From SHAN690 sp041391765 (GTDB lineage Bacteria; Bacteroidota; Bacteroidia; Flavobacteriales_G; Salibacteraceae), in assembly GCA_041391765.1 (NCBI GenBank), contig JAWKNJ010000031.1:4063-68062 (forward strand): 64,000 nucleotides of DNA, given 5' to 3'. Position numbers and translations under genes: made by a program. The notes below the pieces were generated by a model. The model searched no databases. It was not told the origin of the DNA and was given only the letters and a program-made list of their open reading frames with translations. Shown here piece after piece: positions 25,928 through 34,159 of this stretch. How positions within the stretch are numbered: the first letter of the stretch is position 1; each line of letters opens with the position of its first letter.

Positions 25928-26134
25928 TAGCTTTAATATTATTCAATTAATGTGTCGCAAAACCAATGATGGCTTCTGTTATCTCCGTTTGCAGAGAACA
26001 ATACGCGGAGAGTAAAACCAGATAGATGGTATATATTGCTGAACACCGAGAAGCTCGAAAGTAGGTGACCTGATTTAGTTTAACCTATTATCAAACATTA
26101 GATTGAACCTAAAATTGAATTCCCAATCCGGCAT

Positions 26135-27580
26135 TTAATTCGTAACGATGCATTTGTGGTGTTCGACCAAATCACCATTTTGAACCCTTAGGAAATAAAT
26201 GCCGGTTGATAACCCGGACACGTCAATGGCAATTTCTTGACTTTGACTATTCCTTTCCAAAACCAAAGTTCCTTGGTTGTCATATAACTGAAGATTTGCT
26301 TTGTCAACCTGTTGGTTTAATCTCAGATGTATGACCTCGATTGATGGATTGGGATACAGTTCTGAAATCAGGTTGTTGGCCGGTTCATTCCATCCGGTGA
26401 CTTCACTGACTTCCACCGATCGATATCGTACCGACTTATCATCATCATCCTGCCAAACGATGTGGAACGTATTTTCTGTGAAGGCAATATCAGGGTTCGT
26501 TTGCGCTCCGTCTGTTTCAAGATTGGCGGTGTCAAATTTTGATTGTGATACTCCGGAAAGTCCGCTAGCAGACCATGCGAAACGAATGTTTAAATCCCAG
26601 GCATCGCTCTCTTGCCAAGCGATTCCAACCATAGCGCCATCGCCTGCTATTTTGGGATAATTCTGATTTGCGGTGGAGCCCGGGGTTAATTCCATGTTGA
26701 ACCCTGAGCCTAGCGTAGTAATATCTCGGGAGACGAGATTGATCCTTGAAAACCCACTTGCGCCACTCATCCACACCGCATAAACGGAATCCCCGACTAT
26801 CATCGCATCCGGTCCGGTGGATGGGCAAGAGTTGATCATCCAGTTGTTATCATCCACATCATTTCCAATGTTGAATGGACCTCCCAAACTAGTGGATTCC
26901 GTTATCCAAAGGTCTCGGAGGTTGTTGTCATTGTTTCGAAACAAGGAGAATGTTCTATTGGTTGTTCCGGTTACAAAGCCCGGACAGCAGTCGCATGCCT
27001 CTCCGCCAGCTATTTCATGGGCATCAACTGGAGTTGAAAATGTTTCTCCCCAATCAATTGAATTGCAAACTACGTATCGTGGTTCGTGGTACCCTGAGTC
27101 GAACTGCATGTAGGTGACGATAGGATTTCCGTCAGGTCTGACTCCCAATGCCGGAAATCGTGCCCATTCATCATTTGTCACCCTAACCGTGTCGCCAAAA
27201 GAAGCACCTCCGTCCACAGACCTAACCACGTAAACATGGCCGGTGTGTTCAGGATATGAGATAAAGGTCACATACACCGTGTCACCGTGTGCTACCATGT
27301 CCGGACCCACCCAGAACTGAGCATAGGTCTTCATTCCCTCCGGTGTGACTCTTAAAGGCTCCGTGAATGAACCGTCCACTAGCCGCGAAGTATAGACTTC
27401 CCCGAATGAGCGCGACCACATGACAATGGGAGATTGGTCTCCTGTAATGGCAATCTTCGGACGAAGATTGCCTTTCGAAATGTCATTGACCACGGAGAGG
27501 GTGTCTCCCCAAGTCAACTTGTGTTGCGCAATCCCGAAGACATGGGCCGCTAGAAATGCTATGGTTAATGTTGTTCTCAT
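26135..27580 (-). CDS. Secreted BNR/sialidase-like beta-propeller with CDCC motif and T9SS domain
   Basis: 481 aa. Signal peptide MRTTLTIAFLAAHVFGIAQ. The body is a six-bladed-propeller-like repeat with an Asp-box (SVDGGASFGD), IDWGETFSTP and other degenerate copies; the family is often labelled exo-sialidase, but the catalytic Arg triad and Tyr/Glu pair cannot be placed. A GGEACDCCPG motif near residue 195 puts three Cys in four residues, suggesting metal binding. The C-terminus (LYPNPSIEVIHLR ... LSTGIYFLRV) is a T9SS domain. Located 9 bp after the redoxin gene in the copper island, it may be a secreted metal protein rather than a glycosidase. Confidence 0.75.
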   Translation of the reverse strand: MRTTLTIAFLAAHVFGIAQHKLTWGDTLSVVNDISKGNLRPKIAITGDQSPIVMWSRSFGEVYTSRLVDGSFTEPLRVTPEGMKTYAQFWVGPDMVAHGDTVYVTFISYPEHTGHVYVVRSVDGGASFGDTVRVTNDEWARFPALGVRPDGNPIVTYMQFDSGYHEPRYVVCNSIDWGETFSTPVDAHEIAGGEACDCCPGFVTGTTNRTFSLFRNNDNNLRDLWITESTSLGGPFNIGNDVDDNNWMINSCPSTGPDAMIVGDSVYAVWMSGASGFSRINLVSRDITTLGSGFNMELTPGSTANQNYPKIAGDGAMVGIAWQESDAWDLNIRFAWSASGLSGVSQSKFDTANLETDGAQTNPDIAFTENTFHIVWQDDDDKSVRYRSVEVSEVTGWNEPANNLISELYPNPSIEVIHLRLNQQVDKANLQLYDNQGTLVLERNSQSQEIAIDVSGLSTGIYFLRVQNGDLVEHHKCIVTN

Positions 27581-27589
27581 GTCTGTGAT

Positions 27590-28354
27590 TTATCGTGAGA
27601 TAATAAGAGGTGAATATTCCTTATTGCCATTTTGATGATCGATGATGTAGTACAATCCGGCAGGAAGGTCACCGATGAATAATTTCATTGCTTCCATTTG
27701 ATGATCAAACCAAACAGACTTTTGGAGTCGACCATCCGAAGAGAATAACTCAACAGTATGATCCACTTCTGAGGATACGTAGATGTATTGATCAGCCGGA
27801 TTTGGATATATAGGTACACGCTTCGAGAAGTCGCTCAAGATGCCCGCTGTAACCGAAACACAACTATCCGCAGCTGCTCTCAACTCCGGGAGTCCTTCAT
27901 TTCTGGGTAAGTTCCAGATGATCGAAGTGTCGTGGCAAACCACAGCATAAGTCGGCCATCCGATAAATGGGAATCCTATTGAATAATAAGAGGTAATGGT
28001 GTCTCCACCACCTTCAAGTCCACATGTGGGATAGGTCACACCGTATAAGTCTTCAAATTCCAACACCTTTTCATTGATGTCTCTGTCGCTGATGCCAAAC
28101 ACAATTAAGTGTTCTTGACCAGTCCCGAAATCGTTATAGATGGACTCAACCGCTGGCGTCAATGTCTGACACGGAACGCAGTCCACGAAGAAAAAATCGA
28201 GGATGACCACCTTGTTTTGTCCGAGTTGATCGTAGAGGCTCCATTCAACTCCTTTGGTGTCAGTGAATGTGAAATCGGGAGCTTTTTGAGCAAATCCATT
28301 GAGGTTGACTGCTGCAGACCACAATCCAATGAGTATGAGCTTTCTTAAGGTCAC
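27590..28354 (-). CDS. TlpA/redoxin-like protein with T9SS sorting domain
   Basis: 254 aa from a GTG at 28354, chosen because it starts the signal peptide (TLRKLILIGLWSAAVNLNG) and avoids the CopB gene; an ATG at 28408 would overlap CopB. Redoxin/TlpA core: APDFTFTDTKGVEWSLYDQL, VVILDFFFVDCVPCQ (C-x-x-C active site) and VYPTCG-like region. A T9SS tail follows (IYPNPADQYIYVSS ... LPAGLYYIID). It would be a secreted thiol-disulfide protein, plausibly keeping Cys-rich or copper proteins of the island reduced. Ten bp from the CopB stop. Confidence 0.82.
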   Translation of the reverse strand: MTLRKLILIGLWSAAVNLNGFAQKAPDFTFTDTKGVEWSLYDQLGQNKVVILDFFFVDCVPCQTLTPAVESIYNDFGTGQEHLIVFGISDRDINEKVLEFEDLYGVTYPTCGLEGGGDTITSYYSIGFPFIGWPTYAVVCHDTSIIWNLPRNEGLPELRAAADSCVSVTAGILSDFSKRVPIYPNPADQYIYVSSEVDHTVELFSSDGRLQKSVWFDHQMEAMKLFIGDLPAGLYYIIDHQNGNKEYSPLIISR

Positions 28355-28364
28355 AGCTTCAAAA

Positions 28365-30410
28365 CTAGTCTTCTTGGTTTTTAAATGAGAATCGCAATAA
28401 CTGCGCATTCACCGCACAGATAATTGTACTAAGGCTCATCAATGCCGCACCCACAGCGGGACTGATCATAATGCCGTAACTGAACAAAACTCCGGCTGCC
28501 AAAGGAATGGCAACCACATTGTAGCCTGTGGCCCAAACCAGGTTTTGCACCATTTTTCTGTAGGTAGCTCTACCAAAAAGGATGAGTTGAGCAATGTCCT
28601 CTGGGCTGCTTTCGGTTAGAATGATGTCTGCTGTTTCGGCAGCAATGTCTGTTCCCGAGCCAACCGCGATGCCAATATCAGCTTTAGCTAAAGCGGGAGC
28701 GTCATTGACTCCATCGCCTGTCATTGCAACAAACTCGCCTTGCTTTTGTAGCTTTTCGATTAACTCAGATTTTTGGTGAGGTAGGACTTGACTGAAGTAG
28801 CCATCCAACTGCAGTTGATCAGACACAGCCTTGGCAGTTTGTTCGTTGTCCCCCGTGGCCATGAAGACCTTAATTCCCTTGTTTTTCAGTGTTTGAATTG
28901 CCCCTCGACTTTCTTCTCGGATGGTGTCAGCCAGTGCCACGAAACCCAGCACTTGATGTTCTCGAAGAACGAAGACTACCGTCTCGGCTTCGTTGCCAAA
29001 AGCTTGTTTCGGAATGTCGATGTTATGCTCCTTCAGATATCCCGGACTTGTAATGCTCCATGATTCGCTTTTCACCTCGGCAGAGACTCCTTTGCCTTTC
29101 TCCGATTGAAAGTTGCTGATTGGAGGTAATTCGAGGCCTCTGTCTTTGGCCGTCTTCACAATTCCACGTGCAATGGGATGCTCCGATTGTTGTTCAATAG
29201 CAGCAGCACATGAAAGCAATTCATCCGCAGTTAATGATTCCATCATTGTTTCAACGCGGTTCACCTCAAATTGACCTTTCGTTAACGTTCCTGTTTTATC
29301 AAATACGATGGCGGTGATCTTTCGGGCATTTTCAAATGCTGTTCGATTGCGAATAAGCAAGCCATTCTGGGCGGAGAGTGCAGTAGAAATAGCTACGACC
29401 AAAGGAACGGCCAGCCCAAGCGCGTGTGGACAGGTGATGATCATTACCGTTACCATTCGCTCTAAGGCAAAGTTGAAATCCTGTGATGAAAATAGAAACC
29501 ATGCCGCAAGGGTCATTATTCCTGCTCCCAAGGCAATATACGCCAACCACCCCGCTGCCTTGTTGGCAAGGTTCTGAGTTTTTGACTTGGTTTTTTGGGC
29601 GTCTTCTACGAGTTTGATCACCTTTTTCAAATAACTGTCTTCACCTGCTGTTTTCACCTCCACTTTCAAGCTTCCTTCTCCATTAACAGAGCCACCGATC
29701 ACTTCATCGCCCTGTTGCTTTTTCACGGGTTTGCTTTCGCCCGTTAACGCGCTTTCATTCAAATAGCTGGAACCTTCCGTAATAAGGCCATCAGCAGGAA
29801 TTTTTTCTCCGGGTTTGATCTGAATGAGATCGCCCTTTTTGAGTGCTGAGATTTTCACGTCCATGATATGATCACCGTGCACCATGTGTGCCTCATTGGG
29901 CATAAGGGCAGCGAGCTTTTCCAATGCCTTTGACGCACCGGCAATGGATTTCATTTCGAGCCAATGTCCAAGCAACATGATGTCGATCAGCGTGACCAGC
30001 TCCCAGTAAAAGACCTTTCCATCCAGCCCTAAAACCACCGCGGTACTGTAAGCCCATGCCACAGATATCGCGATAGCAATCAAGGTCATCATTCCCGGAC
30101 CGCCCGAACTGAGCTCCTTCTTTAACCCCTTCAGAAAAGGCCAACCACCATAAAAGAAAATGAAGGTGGACATCGCGGCTGCGACATAGCTCATTCCTAC
30201 AAATGTGATTTCAAAGCCAAAAAAGCCTTGAATCATGGGAGAAAAGATCAGAACAGGTACCGAGAGGACGGTATTGATCCAGAACTTTCTCCGAAATTCA
30301 GCAATCATGGCTCCGTGGTCATGGCCGTGATGATGTTCGTGGTGACCATGGTTAGCGATAGAATTTGAGCTTGAGTGCTCAGCATGCATATGATGGTGAT
30401 CGTGGTCCAT
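28365..30410 (-). CDS. copB: CopB-type copper-exporting P1B ATPase
   Basis: 681 aa. A His-rich N-terminus (many HHxH/HGHH groups in the first 35 residues) replaces the usual HMA domain. Membrane motif C327-P328-H329 (ITCPHALGLAVPL) marks the CPH subclass (P1B-3, CopB). Phosphorylated Asp is D371 (VFDKTGTLTKG); also present are the TGES actuator loop (LTGESKPV), the HP motif region (SEHPIAR) and MTGDGVNDAPAL. It should pump copper, probably Cu(II) or Cu(I), out of the cytoplasm. It starts 2 bp after the metal-binding lipoprotein gene. Length and motifs are complete. Confidence 0.93.
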   Translation of the reverse strand: MDHDHHHMHAEHSSSNSIANHGHHEHHHGHDHGAMIAEFRRKFWINTVLSVPVLIFSPMIQGFFGFEITFVGMSYVAAAMSTFIFFYGGWPFLKGLKKELSSGGPGMMTLIAIAISVAWAYSTAVVLGLDGKVFYWELVTLIDIMLLGHWLEMKSIAGASKALEKLAALMPNEAHMVHGDHIMDVKISALKKGDLIQIKPGEKIPADGLITEGSSYLNESALTGESKPVKKQQGDEVIGGSVNGEGSLKVEVKTAGEDSYLKKVIKLVEDAQKTKSKTQNLANKAAGWLAYIALGAGIMTLAAWFLFSSQDFNFALERMVTVMIITCPHALGLAVPLVVAISTALSAQNGLLIRNRTAFENARKITAIVFDKTGTLTKGQFEVNRVETMMESLTADELLSCAAAIEQQSEHPIARGIVKTAKDRGLELPPISNFQSEKGKGVSAEVKSESWSITSPGYLKEHNIDIPKQAFGNEAETVVFVLREHQVLGFVALADTIREESRGAIQTLKNKGIKVFMATGDNEQTAKAVSDQLQLDGYFSQVLPHQKSELIEKLQKQGEFVAMTGDGVNDAPALAKADIGIAVGSGTDIAAETADIILTESSPEDIAQLILFGRATYRKMVQNLVWATGYNVVAIPLAAGVLFSYGIMISPAVGAALMSLSTIICAVNAQLLRFSFKNQED

Positions 30411-30412
30411 GA

Positions 30413-30628
30413 CTATTCAGATTTCACCACCAAGTCCATTCCGCAGACCGGGCAAGTGCCTTCTTCGGAGTAGGTTTTGTCGCCTTCACACTCCATCGGG
30501 CAGTAATAAGCCGCGACTTCACCCTCCATGTGTTCCTGACTCTCACCTTGGTTGCTTCCGCTACAGGCTGTGAAGAACATTGTGGTGGAGATAACGGTTG
30601 CTGTCATTAATACTTGAATTGCTTTCAT
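30413..30628 (-). CDS. Small lipoprotein with heavy-metal-binding (HMBD) motif
   Basis: 71 aa. Lipoprotein signal with lipobox TACS (MKAIQVLMTATVISTTMFFTACS). The body is a single heavy-metal-binding domain: YYCPMECEG ... GTCPVCGMDLV, the same CPMxC/CPxCGMDL pattern found at the N-terminus of CusB below. Probably a periplasmic metal chaperone or buffer passing copper to CopB or CusB. It lies between the thioredoxin-like gene (18 bp) and CopB (2 bp), within the same operon. Confidence 0.88.
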   Translation of the reverse strand: MKAIQVLMTATVISTTMFFTACSGSNQGESQEHMEGEVAAYYCPMECEGDKTYSEEGTCPVCGMDLVVKSE

Positions 30629-30646
30629 GATAAATTGAATTTGAGT

Positions 30647-31141
30647 TTATGATTTGAGTTTAAGTAGTTCTTGATAAATGATGTCCTCGTCACCGGGCAC
30701 GAATGTGTTGTGTTGCCAAACGACCTCTCCGTTCGAATTCACGATCATGAAGAAGGGCGCATTGTTCACGTTCATCGCTCGCTTGAAATCTGCGTTTGCA
30801 TCGGTATAGATGTCGAATTCCCATCCCTTTCCGTTGACGAAGGGTCTTACTTTGTGAATGTTTCTAGCATCATCTACTGAAACGGCAACAACTTGCAAGT
30901 CAAACTCATCTTGCCAATCCGTGAAGTAATCATCGTTGATAGAAGTGAGGCCGTCTTTGGTATGTGAACACCATGTGGCCCAAAAGACCAATAACATGGG
31001 GCGACCACTTTCGTGAACCTCACTGCTCATGACGGCTTTGCCATTCAAATCCCTGATTTCTACATTTTCGATCGTTTTTTGTGCGAAAAGGTTCGAAGCG
31101 CCCATGAGGATCCAGATGGCGATTAATGTTGTCTTTTTCAT
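30647..31141 (-). CDS. Periplasmic thioredoxin-fold protein lacking the second active-site Cys
   Basis: 164 aa from the ATG at 31141 (ATGA overlap with the CusB stop), with signal peptide MKKTTLIAIWILMGASNLFAQ. TlpA/thioredoxin fold: LLVFWATWCSHTKDGL, VVAVSVDDARN, cis-Pro site NNAPFF and NSNGEVVW. The active site reads W-C-S-H-T, so the resolving Cys is Thr. Such monothiol sites can form mixed disulfides or bind metal but not run a normal dithiol cycle. Position between CusB and the metal-binding lipoprotein suggests a role in copper handling or in maturation of metal proteins. Confidence 0.85.
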   Translation of the reverse strand: MKKTTLIAIWILMGASNLFAQKTIENVEIRDLNGKAVMSSEVHESGRPMLLVFWATWCSHTKDGLTSINDDYFTDWQDEFDLQVVAVSVDDARNIHKVRPFVNGKGWEFDIYTDANADFKRAMNVNNAPFFMIVNSNGEVVWQHNTFVPGDEDIIYQELLKLKS

Positions 31142-32937
31142 AGTAGTGTTTGCTTTGTCGATCCACAGCCTAACATGCTGCGCCCGAAATATGGATTGAG
31201 TATGTTTTCTTGCTGACTGAGCCAATGCGCTCCTTTGTTGTGGTCAGCCATTGGGCAGAATTGGATGAAAACGGGTCGTTCGTATCCGTGAAACTTTTCC
31301 GCCAAATCAATCATGTAGGTTGAAACCGGTTTGAAGGCACCTCGGATTTCATCCAGCTCATTTGAAAGGAGCTTTTTTGACGCCAACTTTAACGAGTCAT
31401 TCACGCTCATCCAAACCGCATGAGACGCACCACTGAAAGATTTCATTTCAATGGAATGCAATTGATTATCAAATGCTTTTGCGTATTGGTTCGCATTCTC
31501 TAAATCACCTTTGCTCAGTGCAGTTTTTAGCTTGAAATAGGGGTCGAGCAGTTTCGCAAAGGCAGCAGGCACTTTATTGGATTGATCCTGGACGGAAGTA
31601 TGATCATGTTCATGGTTCGTTTCTTCCTTCGGTTGCCCGGCATTATCCGTTCCTGTGGAATGATTTCCATGATCGTGTCCTCTAGGAGCGGGGCCGCCTT
31701 CGGGGCTCATCATGCTGGGTTTGCCTGCGAGTTGTGCGGCAGCGTCAATTGAAAACGTGCCGTTCGTGGCAATTTCCTCACCCGCTTCGATGCCGGATTG
31801 AATGGCGTATCGATCGCCAAGTTCGGGCCCGAGCTCCACCTGGCGCATTTTAAAATACACACCGTTTTCATCTTGCGATTTCACATAAACCACAGAATGC
31901 GTACCTGTCCACATCACCGCACTTTTTGGAATGGACATGGTTTCTTCTTTTGCCTTGCCTGTCTGAGATTCAATGACCCCGGTGGCAAACATTTCCGGTT
32001 TCAATTGATTGCCGGGGTTTGGCAATTCCACCCGCGCTTTTGCCACGCGCGTTTTTTGGTCGATGACAGGGTCAACGTAGGATACCGTTCCTGTCCATTC
32101 TTTTCCGGGAATGGATCCTAATGTGATCGTGACGCGGTCGCCTTTGGTTACCCACTGAAGGTCTGACTCATAAACGTCAAACATCAACCAGACGGTAGAC
32201 AAATCCACCACTTCGTAGAGACTCTGTCCCTTCTTTACATAATCGCCCAATTGCACTTTCCGCTGAATAACATACCCGCTGGTGTTCGCCTGAATGGATA
32301 CCAACCCATCGGCCTCTTCTGCGTTTTGCAGCTCATCGATTTGCTCCTCGCTCAGCTTCCAGTTTTTGAGCTTAGTCACAGCAGAAGCATACAGCTCCGG
32401 TTGTTCATCCTTTACCTTGGCGGCAATTATGAGCTCCTTCTGGGCGGTGACCAATTCTGGCGAATAAATGGTAGCCAACGGTGTGCCTTCCTGAATAAAC
32501 TCACCTGTAAAATCTACGAACAGACGCTCGATACGTCCGGCAACGTGCGATGCCTGCGAGCGCATACGTTGTTCATTGATCTGCACTTTTCCATTTAAGC
32601 GAACGGGCTTTGAATCGGTGCTGTATCCAACAACGCTGGTTTGAACATCGGCTAGTTTCATTGCCGATTCAGACATCTTAACCGCCATCGGATCAGCATG
32701 AGAGCTTTCGGAGCTGGCCGGAATCAAATCCATGCCACATATTGGACACTGACCGGGTTCCGGCTGCCTGATTTGCGGATGCATGGCACATGTCCACACT
32801 TGCGTTTTGCCGTCCTGCATTGAATGGTCATGCGATTCTTCGGTGCTGCTATCCCCACTTCCCAACCAAATTCCGATCAGAAGTCCCGCGATGAGCGCGA
32901 TGAGCCCTATGATGATGAGTTTCTTATTTGCTTTCAT
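31138..32937 (-). CDS. cusB: CusB-type RND periplasmic adaptor with HMBD and DUF3347 domains
   Basis: 599 aa. An N-terminal membrane anchor (residues 6-26) is followed by an HMBD motif (WTCAMHPQIRQPEPGQCPIC then GMDLIP), the adaptor core (SHVAGRIERLFVDFTGEF, barrel-sandwich and beta-barrel parts up to about residue 400), a His-rich linker and a C-terminal DUF3347 domain with CPMAD, GAHWLSQ and NPYFGRSMLGCG. It links the inner-membrane pump CusA to the outer-membrane channel and hands metal to the pump. It overlaps CusC upstream by 14 nt and the thioredoxin-like gene by 4. The two added metal-binding domains are a Bacteroidota feature. Confidence 0.93.
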   Translation of the reverse strand: MKANKKLIIIGLIALIAGLLIGIWLGSGDSSTEESHDHSMQDGKTQVWTCAMHPQIRQPEPGQCPICGMDLIPASSESSHADPMAVKMSESAMKLADVQTSVVGYSTDSKPVRLNGKVQINEQRMRSQASHVAGRIERLFVDFTGEFIQEGTPLATIYSPELVTAQKELIIAAKVKDEQPELYASAVTKLKNWKLSEEQIDELQNAEEADGLVSIQANTSGYVIQRKVQLGDYVKKGQSLYEVVDLSTVWLMFDVYESDLQWVTKGDRVTITLGSIPGKEWTGTVSYVDPVIDQKTRVAKARVELPNPGNQLKPEMFATGVIESQTGKAKEETMSIPKSAVMWTGTHSVVYVKSQDENGVYFKMRQVELGPELGDRYAIQSGIEAGEEIATNGTFSIDAAAQLAGKPSMMSPEGGPAPRGHDHGNHSTGTDNAGQPKEETNHEHDHTSVQDQSNKVPAAFAKLLDPYFKLKTALSKGDLENANQYAKAFDNQLHSIEMKSFSGASHAVWMSVNDSLKLASKKLLSNELDEIRGAFKPVSTYMIDLAEKFHGYERPVFIQFCPMADHNKGAHWLSQQENILNPYFGRSMLGCGSTKQTLL

Positions 32938-34159
32938 TGCTTTCTGTTTTGAGATACGCGATGTGTGCTAATGACACGTGCTCCTTCACGAGTTCGCGCA
33001 ACTGATTTTTTCTGTAATTCAATAGTTTTTGTTGCTCGCGGAGCAATACTTCGAAATCTAATGCATCATTGCTATACTGGCTCAGCAGCAATTTGATGAT
33101 GGTTTCAGTCTTAGCAATTTGTCGACTTAGCAGGTCATAGTTGCTTTGAGCCTCCAACCGATTGTAATTGGCCTTCTCCAACTCACTTTCGAGCATGTTG
33201 TCCGTTTCCTGCATCAGGAATGCGTAAGAATCCTGTTGCTTTTGAGCTTCAGTTCGAGCTGCGGCATATCCCTTTCGGTAGATCGGCAATGAGAGTGATA
33301 CCATAGGCATCAAGGCATTTTTTCCACTTCCTGGAATAGAAACATCCGTTCGCTCACCAACAAAAACGTAGTCCACCCCGAGGCCAATCCCCGGATATCC
33401 AGCTCGTTGAGCTGCGTGTTCTGTGGCATAGGCTGAAGCCTGCATCTCATGAATACTGCGCATTTTCGGGTGGTTCTCAAAACTTTCCGAAACCAGAGCT
33501 ATGCTATCCAATGAAGTAGGGAGGCTGTCTTCAATGTGTATGGATGTGGCGTTGTCGCGATTGAGGAGGTTGTTGAATTGAATTGATAGGGTCGTGCGCT
33601 GGGCTTTCAACAAGTCGATGCGTGTGCGGCTTTCATCCATGATCACCTCTGTTCGATAAACATCAGCCAGCGAACCCTCGGCATTTTCATACTTGTTTTG
33701 GCTTAGATCTCGGAGCGTTTCCAAAATGGAAAGATTCTCTTTCTCCAAAGCTTCCAGCTTTTCGTTTTCATAGAGTCGATAGTATGCCACTCTTACCGAT
33801 TCAAACAACTGCTCTCGCGCATCGATAAACGCAAAGTATTTGGCCTCCGCGATGAAAGCAGCCGCGTCACTTCTGGATTTTAATGTCCCGAACCATGGGA
33901 ACATTTGCGACAGTCCGATTTTGGCGCGCTGGGGTCCCACCCGAGTTTCGATGGGTTGAATGAAGTATCCGAACGAAAGCGTGGGGTTGGGCATTTGCGC
34001 CACTTGCGCGCTGCGCTGCATGGACGCTTCAAACTCCGCGTATTTGGCTTTCAGGCCGGGGTTGTTTTCGGCTGCGACTTCCAAATATTCGTTCAATGTT
34101 TGGCTCTTCAACCCAGTGGAGGCGAAGGCTAAAAGTGTTATGACAATCCATGTTTTCAT
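32924..34159 (-). CDS. cusC: TolC-family outer-membrane channel (CusC/CzcC-like)
   Basis: 411 aa from the ATG at 34159, which overlaps the CusA stop (ATGA) and gives a signal peptide (MKTWIVITLLAFASTGLKSQ). Two long alpha-helical hairpins with TLNEYLEVAAENNPGLKAKY and YRTEVIMDESRTRIDLLKAQ, and MPNPTLSFGYF, are typical of outer-membrane efflux proteins. It forms the exit duct of the CusABC system, taking metal ions out of the cell. Order CusA-CusC-CusB in the operon. Confidence 0.92.
   Translation of the reverse strand: MKTWIVITLLAFASTGLKSQTLNEYLEVAAENNPGLKAKYAEFEASMQRSAQVAQMPNPTLSFGYFIQPIETRVGPQRAKIGLSQMFPWFGTLKSRSDAAAFIAEAKYFAFIDAREQLFESVRVAYYRLYENEKLEALEKENLSILETLRDLSQNKYENAEGSLADVYRTEVIMDESRTRIDLLKAQRTTLSIQFNNLLNRDNATSIHIEDSLPTSLDSIALVSESFENHPKMRSIHEMQASAYATEHAAQRAGYPGIGLGVDYVFVGERTDVSIPGSGKNALMPMVSLSLPIYRKGYAAARTEAQKQQDSYAFLMQETDNMLESELEKANYNRLEAQSNYDLLSRQIAKTETIIKLLLSQYSNDALDFEVLLREQQKLLNYRKNQLRELVKEHVSLAHIAYLKTESNESK

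Noticed and set aside
26135..27580. Confident assignment as exo-alpha-sialidase
   Set aside because: Only Asp-box-type repeats are visible; the catalytic arginines, Tyr and Glu could not be placed and the CDCC motif points elsewhere.
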